From assembly GCA_033002965.1 (NCBI GenBank), contig JAURVB010014475.1:1-64000 (forward strand): a DNA stretch of 64,000 nt. The letters are read 5' to 3'. The stretch's first letter is position 1. The number at the start of each line of letters is the position of its first letter. Position numbers and translations under genes: made by a program. The notes under the pieces were generated by a model, which ran no database searches, was not told the DNA's origin, and worked only from the letters and a program-made list of their open reading frames with translations. The DNA comes from Piper betle. Lineage: Eukaryota; Streptophyta; Magnoliopsida; Piperales; Piperaceae. Of this stretch, positions 1-10,458 are shown in pieces.

Positions 1-106
1 GCAACTTCCTTGTTGTTTAACATTTAATAAGACCTTCTGTACATTGATATATAAACCATAACTTTGCATTTTATTTTGCCATGTTATGAAGCATGTGGAT
101 GTGTTT
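1..106. other. Unassigned AT-rich flank
   Basis: AT-rich sequence without a recognisable coding or repeat signal. It is the left flank of solo LTR A1. Its last bases before the LTR (TGTTT, 102-106) nearly match the five bases after it (CGTTT, 2049-2053), consistent with an aged target-site duplication. Confidence 0.5.
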
Positions 107-2048
107 TGTAAAGACCCGGAAAAAATATATATATATATATTCGACGCGGTGGGATCGAACGTTGGTATCCATGAATTTATTTAAATTATTTACCCGCTAC
201 CCGGTTAATTATCAATTACCCGGTCAAGTGGAAAGTATTAGTTAACCGGTTAAGTATTTTTACCCGGTTAAGTAAACCATACCATTTAACCGTTTAAACT
301 AGTAAAGTGAACCGTATCACTTACCCATTTACCCGGCAACGAAGTGTGTTTTCATAAACCCTAGGCCTTCTTTCATTTTATAAGGAGAAGGAGGGGAGGC
401 GTCATGCACATAAGCTCCTTGGACAAACGCCGGCTTCCCCATTGTTTTGGTAAGTTTCTTCCTCTCTTCTTCTTAGTTTGCATGCATACATATGATCAAA
501 GATTATAATACAAGATAATCATGGAAACTAAGACCTGAAATCAACAAGAAAAAGGGAGGATGTAACTGGATTAGAACCAGGAATTCACCCACGAACATAA
601 GTTGCTGCCGTGCAGCAATTCTTGTGTGTTTGTGATTAATTACAGCAACAAGTCATAATCTTTTGCTAATCAGTTGCTGCATCAACGTCCTTACTCATGT
701 TGTAGTAATTAAAGGTGAGATTTCATAGAATTTACAGCCAAGAATGGTAGCACGTCCTGCTGAAATTGCCAAGGATGGTAGCACGTCCTGCTGAATTGCA
801 GCAACAGCACCATGGCGTTTGTGTCACGACCAGTTGCATATACCACGCTGTAGGGTAGTGTTTCTCTTCTTCTGGGCGTTGGGTTGTTGTGTGGGAAGAA
901 GGGGACATGTGGGGCGGTGCTGCTGGCCACGTCTGAGTCGCCATAGCAGCAGGTCGAGGTCGCCATGGCTGCTGGTTCGTCGCTGTGGTGGTGCAGTCGC
1001 CCTTTGATTGTTGCTGCTAATTTGGTTGCTAGGAAAGGAAGACAATGGGTGAAGGATAGGATCTAGATTTTGGTCGAAGAGAAGAGCTTGGTGCTCGTTT
1101 TGGGTGAAGAGAAGAATGGTGACGGGAAGAAGAAGAAGAAGAAGAAGAATGGCAGTTTTGTAATTTCGGGTTGACTCGATATGGGTTGAGTTAAAAATCA
1201 TAATAATAATACCAACTCGTGTTAAAATCATTGAAATAATTAATTTAAAGGAATATGAGTTAAGTGGTCAAAATAATAAATTTATAAATTATTACATGAA
1301 ATTAATAAATTTCGATCACGATAAACGGTAATTAATTAATCGGCTGATTAAAAGCAATTAACTTAAATTGAAGGGTTATGAGGAATATTTAATAGAGACT
1401 TCACCTTTATCATATAAAAGTTATATTTGATAAATAAAACGAGTATTCTTATAATAAATTCGTAAAGTAAAATAATGGATCAATAAAAGATAATCGCGTA
1501 GAAATTACGCGATAGCATAATTAATTAAATAAAGAAGTGTTGAACCTTATCGAATTAAATAAATTAATTAATGTGGCATATATTAAATATTTAGTTGCAT
1601 GCATTTTCGACGCGAGTAAAATTATACTAATGTATAATTTTATGCCCCGTTCATATTAGGGTTAGCGGATTACAGTCGGACCAACCCGCAACTGTTTTGG
1701 AGTATAGCGGAATCGCTCCACCGCATATTAAAATAAATATATGAAAATGGTGGAATGTACTTGTTTGTTTTAGCTATTATACTACTTAGTGTTGTAATCA
1801 CTAACGCGGAATTGCCTCCGCAGGTGTGCAGATAATCCGACAACTAGAGCATAGAGCAAAGTAATATGAGGACTCCTTTTTGTTATTTAATTGAGGAATA
1901 AGTGTGGCTGCTGGGAAATGGTCCAAGACTGTGGGATTTTATTATAAGTTATGATTTCTAATAATGTTTGACATAATTGCTTTAATTTTGAGTAACACCT
2001 AGCCAGTTAGGCCCACAATATTATCATGAAAAATGGCGGATCGTTACA
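107..2048 (+). mobile_element. Solo LTR, family A (copy A1)
   Basis: Begins TGTAAAGACCCGG and ends GGATCGTTACA, giving the TGTAA/TTACA terminal inverted repeat of a gypsy-type LTR. It aligns along its length with LTR A3 at 60226-62924: the opening AT microsatellite, the GACGC-GTGGGATCGAACG block, the ACCCGGTTAA-rich U3 segment, a TATA-like TTTATAAGG near 377-385, the block around ATAGCGGAATCGCTCC, and the tail. No primer site follows the right end and no polypurine tract precedes the left end, so it is a solo LTR. It lacks the large tandem array present in A3. A 31-bp duplication lies near 737-798. Small open frames within it are chance. It sits beside the RT end of an Athila-type remnant. 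Confidence 0.85.
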
Positions 2049-2109
2049 CGTTTTTATTTTTATGTCCTTACATATGTTTGGGTAACTCTTGGTTGGCTAC
2101 GGGTCGTTA

Positions 2110-3460
2110 CATGGCAGGATGGCATGAAAATCTTCATCGTTGTTTTTTTCAATATTTGGAACTACATTAGATGAATGCTTAGAGAGCCTTGTTGAGATGC
2201 AAAAGTTCCAACGTAGTCTTTAATTGTAAAAAATGTTACTTCACAGTAATAGAAGGAATTGTGTTAGGAGATAGAGTCTCAAGCAAAGTCTTGGAGGTGG
2301 ACAGAGCAAAAGTAGATGTACTTGAGAAGATGCCAACCCCCACAAACCATTGTTATGGGAACAAGAAGCTTCCTTGGCCATGCTAGATTTTGTAGTTGAT
2401 TTATGAAGAACTTCTCAAAAATTGTAAAACCGCTTTGCAATTTAATGAAAAAAGATGCAATTTTCAAATTTGATGAAGCTTCAAGAAGGATTCAGTTTAC
2501 TAAAGTAAAAGTTGATTCAGGTCATAACATTGCTTCAACATTCTGGTCATAACCATTCAAGTTAATGTGTGATACAAGTGATTATGTCATTGGTATAGTC
2601 TTGGGCCAGCCATTAACAAGGTTTTTAATATCATCTACTATGCAAGCAAGATATTTAATGAAAGTTAGGTGAATTACACTATTACAAAGAAGGAATTGTT
2701 GGTCGTAGTATATGTTATGGGCAAGTTAAGATCATACTTGATGGACACCCAAGTGATAGTCCACATCAGACCATTCAGCTTTGAAATGCATGCTAAAATG
2801 GAGGCCAAGCCAAGGCTCATTAGATGGGTGTTATTACTACAAGAATTTGATCCAAAAATAAAAGACAAAATGGGTTCTGAGAATGTAGTAGGTGATCACT
2901 TGTCCAGACTAGCAAATAAGGAGAATGAGCCAGTTCAATACCAATCCAAGAAAGCTTTCTAGACGAGCAACTTTTTCAAGTAAGGACATCTAACTTACCA
3001 TGGGTTGTAGATTATGTAAATTTTCTTCATGATTGATTTCTTCAATATTTGTTTAGAAAATATAGTGACTAGATGATTAGAAGGTGTGTCACAAAAGAAG
3101 AAATGTCAGACATTCTATATCATTGTCATTCATCAGAATATAGAGACCATGTTGGAAGTCAAAGGACAGCTATGAAAGTGTTACAATCAGGCTTCTATTG
3201 GCAAAACCCTTTTCAAGGATGCTAACTCTTTTGTGAAGCAATGTGACAGGTACTAAAGAAGTAGGAACATATCAAGAAAGAAAGAAATGTGCATGCATGG
3301 AATCCTCAAAGTAGAGCTTTTTGATTTCTGGGTTATAAACTTCATGGAACTATTTGTGCCATCCACTAACAACTTATACATACTAGTAGCAGTTGATTAT
3401 GTTTTAAAATAGGTGGAGGCACAAATATTCCTAACCAATGATGTCAACACTGTGATAAAA
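2110..3460 (+). pseudogene. Athila-type gypsy pol remnant, part 1: RT end, RNase H, integrase start
   Basis: In shifting frames this reads as Ty3/gypsy pol of the Athila/Tat branch. From 2124 comes the RT active-site stretch, decayed to FIVVFF where a DD pair is expected. RT thumb follows (VVFNCKKCYF, EGIVLG-RVSSK-LEVDRAKVDV, about 2200-2340), then RNase H (KKELLVVVY, LRSYL, PRLIRWVLLLQEFD, GSENVVGDHLSRL; longest open stretch 2669-2962). The HHCC/core part of integrase is seen from about 3120 (VGSQRTAMKVLQSGFYW, ANSFVKQCDRY, LYILVAVDY), in pieces to about 3455. Stops and frameshifts throughout make it non-functional. The remnant continues after the interrupting LTR piece at 4690. Family assignment is from remembered Athila motifs; a profile search would settle it. 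Confidence 0.8.
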
Positions 3461-4689
3461 AATGGTCGAGAAACGGCCAAAAATGGACTGAACAGGATTG
3501 AATCGAGCTGAACTTGATTGAGTTTGGCCGAGCCAACTTGGTATGGGTTAAGTAAACTGCTGGGCTGTGTCAATTGGGCTGGTTTGGCATGATGGACAAT
3601 GACACGAACATTGCTGGCAGACTCGGGCATGGCCAGGCAGACGTGAACATGAGCAAATAGGTAAACGGACTCAACAAGCGGCAGTGGTGCACGTTGGATG
3701 AAAATGCCAACAGCAGTGCGGCTGGTCTTGCTGCTGGTTGGGATTGATGGAGAGGAGGACGGGGAACATGATGGTAGTGACGACTGGCAAGGTCTGGCCA
3801 TTGGCTGGCCTGAAAACAGCCGAAAAGACATGGGATCACCGTTGTGTGTGGCGAAATCGACGGCGGCAATCGCGGCCATGGAGATGGTCATGGGTGGTCT
3901 CAAAATGAAGATTTTGGCAAATAGATGGTGTGTGGGTGGTCGGACTTGCCAAAGGTAGCTCACTGGTGGTGGTAGTGGCAGAAATCAGCTTCCAAAAACT
4001 CTATTGCCGGTGACGAGCTGAAGTGGTAGCGGCGCTAAAGGGTGTAAATTCTGAAATCGTGAATAATCTTTGTAAATATAATATGGCGAAGCCAGGACTG
4101 ATGTGAATGGCTCAGATCTTGTCATGTGGCATGATCTAAATGTCCAACAACTCGTGGTCTAGTTGGACCCACCTATAGGTATATTCAATATACATATGGA
4201 TGGTAAGCTAAAATCAAGACTGTCCAAAATTAAAACTAACTTGGGTCCTAAAAGTGACTCTATAGAAGGGAATCGAGGCAAGAAAGCTAAATGGGCCTTG
4301 CACCTTGGACGCAACCAAGCTGAGCCCATTGGGGCACAATTTAGTGATTCAAAATTTGCATGCAAATGAAATACCGAAAAAATCCCAAATGGATACTAAA
4401 CACTGTAACAGCCTAGGTCTAGGCCTAAAACCTAGCTAACTCATAAAAACAACCATTTGTATACCTTGTGTATATATTGATAACTCATGCTTTATTGTAC
4501 CATAACTGAAACTATCATGTGCATGTTGGGCATACTCAGCCACTATAACATTCTTATACGGTCACTTGGACCCATACTCATGGTCTGAAAATTGATATGG
4601 TTCAAGCTTGTTCGAACCGACTCGATATTGACCCGGACAGGGCAAAACTCAAATCGGGTAAAACCGTAACCAGAAAATAGGGTTTTACA
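3460..4689 (-). mobile_element. Truncated LTR, family C (copy C-3)
   Basis: The right end, ...AGGGTTTTACA at 4689, is the reverse complement of a C-family LTR start (TGTAAAACCC). The segment matches the U3 half of LTRs C-1 and C-2, including the GC-rich island with CCG/GCC-type codons and the stretch around the cytosine-rich CCCACCTATAGG at about 4167-4180. The AT-rich, TTTATTTA-rich half and the U5 end are missing, so the left boundary near 3460 is a breakpoint rather than an LTR terminus. It lies between two parts of the same Athila pol remnant, and the integrase core between them is also missing. Confidence 0.75.
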
Positions 4690-5120
4690 ATTAGAGCTCA
4701 ATGAATTGGATGAGGTTTGGCTAAATGCATATGTGAATGCCAAACTGTATAAAGAGAGAACTAGGTTGTGTCATGATAGATACATCTTGGCCAAATACTT
4801 TGAGCCAGAACATGCGGTGTTGCTGTACAATTCTAGGCTATGACTCTTCTAGGAAAGCTTAAGTAGAGGTGGCTTAGACATTACAATGTGACATGCATTT
4901 CCACATGGAATTATAGAAATCAGGAATGAGAAAAATGGAAACTAATTCTTGGTCAATGGCCATAGGCTTAAGCATTATCATGAGGGAGAGGTATCCCAAT
5001 TCACTTTATCCATCCCGCCAACTTTGGAATGACTGGAGCTTAGTCAAGCTAAGGACTGTAAACATGCACTTCCTAGGGGGCAACCTAGCTTGTTATCTTC
5101 TTATAAAAAAAGAACCGATA
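4690..5120 (+). pseudogene. Athila-type pol remnant, part 2: integrase C-terminus
   Basis: Continues the integrase: LNELDEVWLNAYVNAKLYKE, then a degenerate HDRYILAKYFEPEHAVLLYNSRL (about 4700-4840), then IIEIRNEKNGN, VNGHRLKHYHEG and a tail around DCKHALPRGQP near 5050-5090. This order is typical of the C-terminal part of Athila/Tat integrases. Several in-frame stops are present. About 170 residues of integrase core expected between 3455 and 4690 are absent, so the interruption involved a deletion as well as LTR sequence. Confidence 0.75.
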
Positions 5121-5700
5121 AAACCAACCCGATGAAGGCATGGTGTGACCCAAAAGGAAGAAACCAAGCCTACCCAAGACCAAAAAGATAAATTGCTTAA
5201 AGTTAAAGTTTTTTTCTCTCTACCCTATCTTTTCCTTTGGGCAGCCGCTACTCGCCCCAATACTCTTGACCTAGTGCAAATTGGTGTTCTGATAGAGAAC
5301 TATGTGCATCAATCAAAACTATCAACTAATTCTTTCGTTTTCGAGATTAATTGCAACTATCGCAGTCTAATTACTCATTGTGTTGATGAATCAGTCCAGA
5401 TCTGTAATTAGGGTTACATTTAGGAATGATTGCTACGCGTAATTCGATGGTCGACATGTTAGATATTTTGAGTACTGTGGAATAGATGCGTAGACATATG
5501 TTATGTCATACTAATTTATTGAGAATTTGTTACTGTTGTTGTCACAGTTGCAATCAAGCAGTTAAAATCACGGCTACATATGTCATGTTGAATCACACAC
5601 TCACAATACAGGCAGTTAAAATCACAGTTGAAAGGATGGTCCGACAGAAGCAAGCTGAAAAGTAGCAAGGGAGGAGGTGAGACAAGATAGTGAGAGAGAA
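5121..5700. other. Unassigned spacer in the Athila-type element
   Basis: Lies between the pol end and the downstream ORF of the same degraded element. A short open frame (5145-5411) starts with a Lys/Gln-rich stretch followed by a hydrophobic segment (FFSLPYLFLW), but I recognise no domain. A roughly 20-bp motif around GCAGTTAAAATCAC occurs twice (about 5558 and 5611). Confidence 0.4.
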
Positions 5701-5779
5701 GAATCCCCATTGCACCCTTTGTCAACAAAAAGGGATGTGAAGCAGCCAGGCATTTTTCATAAAATCACCAAAGAAGAAA

Positions 5780-7418
5780 GGTACCAAGGGAGACATATGA
5801 AAATTAGGACTTAAGAAACTCAGAGGAAAAGAAAAGGTGATTGATGTGACCACTAAGGAAGCAGTAAGGAAGCTATTTCCTAGGAAATCAACAAGGGCCA
5901 CACCAAGCAGTACTATCCCTAATGCACCAACGTCTGAAGACCAAGAATATGCCTTAGCCCATGCTGAAACAGCAGTGGAGAAACAAGCCAAACAAAAGTC
6001 GACCAAAAAGAAAAAAGTTCAAAAGCAAGTTGAAGTCGACCAGCTTGCTGAAACTAAAGGCAAGGACATTATTAAAAGTTCAAGGCCAAAAGGAAATGAG
6101 AAGGCCAAGAAGTCTAAAAAGAAAGAGAAAGAGAAGCATGAAGAGAAGCACACAAAGAGGAGGAAAACTGAGCTGGACCAATTAGACTTGACTCAAACGA
6201 AGGAGATATGAACTAGGAGCCAGTTCATAGATTAGAAACCTCAAGTTCTTGTTGAGGTATCCCAAGCAGCAAAGACTTAGGTGAAAATAAAAGATGAAGA
6301 GTGCCAACACACATAGCCACCTCCGTCAAGAAAGACATAAGTCAAGAAAACAAAGGCACAATAGTCTTCAGCACTCTGCCCATTAACCCTTTATCTCTGC
6401 CAAGGTGAATAAAATATTCATAGATACAATTGATGGCAAACAACCAATTGTGGAGAGGACATTGGACTTAGAAAGATCTGGTACAGACAAGGAAATACAA
6501 TAGATCATTAGATGCCTAGGCTTGAAATAGTTCTGCCAAAAATCAGATGACGGTGTATTGTAGCATGTCAAGGAGTTCTACTAAATCTTGATGAAAGAGT
6601 GGATGACAAGGTCTTTGTCAGGGCAATGGATTAACATGCTTAGGGAGACAATCAACAAATTTATAGGACATCCCATCATGATGAAGACGAGTACTCAATA
6701 CTTATGGATGAGGGAGTGAATACCACTGAGCTAGTGAGAAAACTGTGCCAAGCCGACAAAGAAGTCATCTAGGCAAGAAGAAAACAGCCAGAATATGAGC
6801 TTTCCAATTGGACACCATTGTTTGAGCTTATATGCATCAGATTGATCCCCACCAAGCATGTCTCACATCACCATGGATAGAGGTATCTATTATAGGTGAT
6901 AATTGGAAAGAGGAAGGTAGATGCTGGACAGATCATCTATAACAATATTATTAACTCTGTCAGGCCTTTGAAGGGTATGTTGTTTCCAGCTATTATCACC
7001 TAATTGTGCATGCAATTCAGTGAAGAAGTCAATAAAAATGGGGAAGAAATCAAAGTTGGACTAGTCATATCTACCAAGGCCTCATTTAACACACCACGGT
7101 TTGGAGACCAGAAAGTTAGGGAAGAAATTTAGATGAACTCAAGGGAATCAAGGACATGCAAAAGAAGCTAATCACTTTCATGGAGTTCGAGAATCAATGG
7201 AACATGTTTATGGAGAAAACTTTAAGGCAGACCAAATCAACATTTCTAGTGTGCCCACTGCTAAAACTTCTGCGTTTGTAGGAACATCAGGGGTGAAAGG
7301 AAAAGAGAAGAATGAAGAACAAGAACAAGGAGATGTGTGGGCACACAACAATAGCACAAAATATAAAGACCAAGAGCACTAAGGCATCAACTACAAGGAA
7401 TCCACCTCTACCAACGGA
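5780..7418 (+). pseudogene. Degenerate retroelement ORF with putative plant transposon domain
   Basis: The N-terminal part (open 5837-6211) is strongly basic: runs of KSTKKKKVQKQ and KKSKKKEKEKHEEKH mixed with acidic residues, suggesting a nuclear or nucleic-acid-binding tail. From about 6400 to 7080 the frames spell pieces typical of the putative plant transposon protein domain (PF20167-like, from memory): VERTLDLERSG, LSGQWINM, TINKFIGHPI, a WTPLFELICIRLIPTKHVSH stretch, GKRKVDAGQIIYNNIINS, and KGMLFPAIIT. An acidic/Gln-rich tail follows at 7197-7382. Such domains occur as an extra ORF in Athila-like and related gypsy elements, which fits its position after pol. Multiple stops and frameshifts make it a pseudogene. 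The 3' boundary is set by the start of repeat D at about 7419. Confidence 0.6.
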
Positions 7419-7660
7419 AATGTGGTTTGGATCCTTTTCGCCCTTAGCGTTTAAATTAGTATTTCAAAACGATTTACAAAAAGTTTTTAAAAAGGAGAAA
7501 TTAAGGGTAAAATCAATCATTAAGTTTTGTAAAATGGTTTGGCAAAACCACTTGCTTCAGCTTGTTTTCTTGAAACTACAAAAGGCCTTTAAAGCTTTAT
7601 ATGAGGAATCAATCAAAATGGATAAGAGAAACATGCAGCACAAGATTCAATCAAGGTCAC
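7419..7660 (+). repeat. Repeat D, unit 1, left part (gag-like)
   Basis: First part of the gag-like unit repeated again at 17582 and 18549. It starts AAATGTGGTTTGGATCC and reads MWFGSFSPLAFKLVFQNDLQKVF, then an amphipathic stretch around LQKAFKALYEESIKMDKRNM. The unit is cut at 7660 by the C-2 insertion and resumes at 16915; the GTCAC next to each breakpoint is the target-site duplication. Upstream homology between D units stops at about 7420, so this is also the junction with the Athila-type remnant. Confidence 0.8.
7656..7660. repeat. Target-site duplication GTCAC, left
   Basis: GTCAC immediately before the TGTAACACCCC start of element C-2. It matches GTCAC at 16915-16919 exactly. The host sequence around it is continuous in the other D units, which supports a genuine insertion site. 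Confidence 0.9.
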
Positions 7661-10450
7661 TGTAACACCCCAATTTTGTTCTACCTAAGAATCCAATCAA
7701 AAATGTTTTGATCAAATCAAGTTATGTTTTAAGTTATAAAATATATCAAAGCAACCCGATTGGCATCAGGAAAATGGAAGACATTGGTAAATATGCATGT
7801 AAAAACACATCAAATATAAATAAAAGTACGAAAGAATATAATTACGCTGAGGTCAAGTGTGTGTAGTATTTATCTATCCTCCCACCAAAGCCAACTAAGG
7901 ATCGGAAGACCTACATACAAAATATGAAAAATGTCATTAATGAGTGTTATTGGTCCGAAAAATAGCTAGTACAAACTGGCAAATGGGTGTTCAATTACCA
8001 AAGGAAACTTAAGAAACTTCAAAATTGCCTAGCACTTGGTGGTGAGCAAACATACCTAAATAACTGTCGGCGCACAAGCACGGCTAATAATCATATTCAT
8101 GTATACAACACTTACGTCCACACATCCTCAATATTACACACGTCACAATACTCAGTTGGCAAAAGGAACAGTTAAGTTAGGGCCACAATTTCAGGAAATT
8201 TGTTGTTGTACCCTCATACTCCACACTACCTTAGGGTTTGAAGGAGTACCAGTGCGGTCTATACATCTCGTACACACTCTTAGTCATAAAAGCCGTAAAC
8301 CCTCATATTTATAGATGTAGGCTTGGGAGAGGCTTTAATACGTAGTTTCTGGATCTTATCTTTCGAAAACCATCAAAGGGTCTCAACCTTGAAGTTTTTT
8401 TAAACAACTGTAGAAAATATTGCTAAATGGTCTAACATCAGAGCGATCCGATAAAATGCCGTTGATGTCATTCTGCATTTAAAACGCAGTTAAACTCAAC
8501 ACACAACGGTCAAACAGAGATCAAGCAAAGGGAGAGTCCTACAGACTTGTGATCCAAGCTCCAATCGTATTAGCATATCTATGACAAGCTCGGACTCCAA
8601 AACCTACAGCGAAACCCACTCCCAAGTAAAATATTAACATTTCTATATAATGTTTGCTCGTGGTGTATGCTCACATCATCAGTACATCCTAATAAATAAG
8701 ACAATGCTAAATAAACCTATAATTGAGACATAATAAAAAAATAACAAATAAACAAAGAATAAATAAATACACTCATGAATAAAAAAAATTCTATATAAAT
8801 ACACATCTAAGAACGAATAAATATTACATATAATCGTGTTAAAAAACATATAAATAATTAAATTAATTAGTTAATTTTTACTAAGCAGGAATAATAATAA
8901 TAATATCATATTTATCCAATGCGAAATATGTAATTAAATATAAATAAATTATAACATACACGCAACTAACATATATATATATATCATAAGACTAATATTA
9001 ATAAGTAAATATAAAAATAAAAATAGCAAATAATCATGTAAACATTCATCATATACGATAAACATATAAATAAAAATAAATAAACAATAATAAATAAATA
9101 AATAAAAACAATCATAGCATCAAATTATGCTAAATAATTATTATGCATAAAACTAATGTAGGGCTTCTACAATTACCAAAACCGGTCGAAAAATAGATGA
9201 AAATGAGCTTAATCAAACTAGACTGAGTCAAGTGACAATGCTAGACCGGGTAGATGGACGCATACATGGGCTCGGGCATTACCACGAACGGTCAAGTGAC
9301 ATTGAACAAGACTCAGCCAGCTAGACGCAAACACTGGCAACAAGGTACAACAGGCCGATCAGGATAGACAGCCTTGACGATGAGGAAGATGTGGTTGGTG
9401 GCAATTGGCGGATTCTGGCCTTTGGCGGGCCGAAAAATAGCCAAAAAGAGTGGAATTGCCGTCGGGTGCTACGGCGTCGCTACTCCAATCACGGCCATGG
9501 CGGTGGTTGTGGGCATCTCAAAATGTCAGCCTCGATGAAGGGAAGTTATATCAGTGGTCGGATTGACCTGAGGTGGCTTGCTGGCATCAAAAAATGACTC
9601 GAACGGTAGTAGAGGCAGTGGAAAATGATTGCAAAAGTAACGTTGTTAGCGGTCACTGTGGAAATGACAATGGTCATGAGAGGTATCAATAAAAAGCTAG
9701 CCAGAAGGTGGTCATGATGTTGCTAATCCAGTGGGCGAGGGCGAGCCGGACTCTTACCGGTAGTGAGCCAAAGTGGTTGCAGCGCTAAGGGTAGAAAACT
9801 CTCAAAATGGGAGAAAATCTCTTAAAATAACTGAGTGAAGCTAGGGCTAACATGGACGGCTCTGATCATGCCACGGGGTCAAACAACTCATGCTTAGTGG
9901 GGCTTACCTATTGGTATATGCAATATGTATATGGATGAAAAGCTCGGATGGAGACCGTCCAAAGTCAAAGCTTACTCGAGTTTTAAAAGTGATCATATAT
10001 GTGGGAATCGAGTCAAGGAAGCTACATGGGCCTTGAACCCTGAACTCAATTGGGTGAAAATCTCCTACTAAAATTAAGCTGAGCCCACACGGGTAATTCA
10101 GTGATCCGAAATCCATATGATGCATGCAAATGACATACCCTGAAAATCCCAGATAGATACTAAATGCTGCAACAGTCCAACTCTAGGCTTAAAACCCTAG
10201 TTAATCCATAAAAATAATATTTATAGCTCGCATATACACTAATAACTCATGTTTTTTTATAGCCTAACTGAAACTATCATTTGCACATCGGGCATACTTA
10301 GCCGCCATAACATGCTCATACGGCTATTGGGGCCCCATACTCATGGTCTAAAACTGGTTTGGCTCGAACTCTATCAAACCAACTCGAGACTGACCCAAAC
10401 CAGGCAAAACTACAAGAGGGTAAAACCCTAACTGGAAGCTGGGTTTTACA
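7661..10450 (-). repeat. 3' LTR of C-2
   Basis: Runs in plus-strand order from TGTAACACCCC to GGGTTTTACA; the element reads on the other strand. It holds the AT-rich block with AAATAAATAAAT runs (about 8690-9160), a TATA-like TATTTATA near 8306-8312 (minus-strand TATAAATA), and a moderately GC-rich U3 segment (9180-9800). It matches the 5' LTR at 14237-16914 in the same order. Confidence 0.85.
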
Positions 10451-10458
10451 ACCTCTCC
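10451..10458 (-). other. Polypurine tract of C-2
   Basis: Read on the minus strand, GGAGAGGT directly precedes the LTR start TGTAAAAC, and is itself preceded by the block AGGATGAAATTTTAATA. The same block precedes the 3' LTRs of C-1 and of chromovirus B4, which marks the plus-strand priming site. Confidence 0.7.

Noticed and set aside
824..1231. 135-codon minus-strand frame with a Leu run
   Set aside because: Inside solo LTR A1; the Leu run comes from an AAG repeat.
107..2048. 5' LTR of a complete element reaching into the Athila remnant
   Set aside because: No primer site follows 2048, and the following RT belongs to a different lineage; the near-TSD supports a solo LTR.
5837..6211. Host nuclear protein with Lys-rich tail
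   Set aside because: It is continuous in position and decay with a plant transposon domain downstream of Athila pol; better explained as part of the element.
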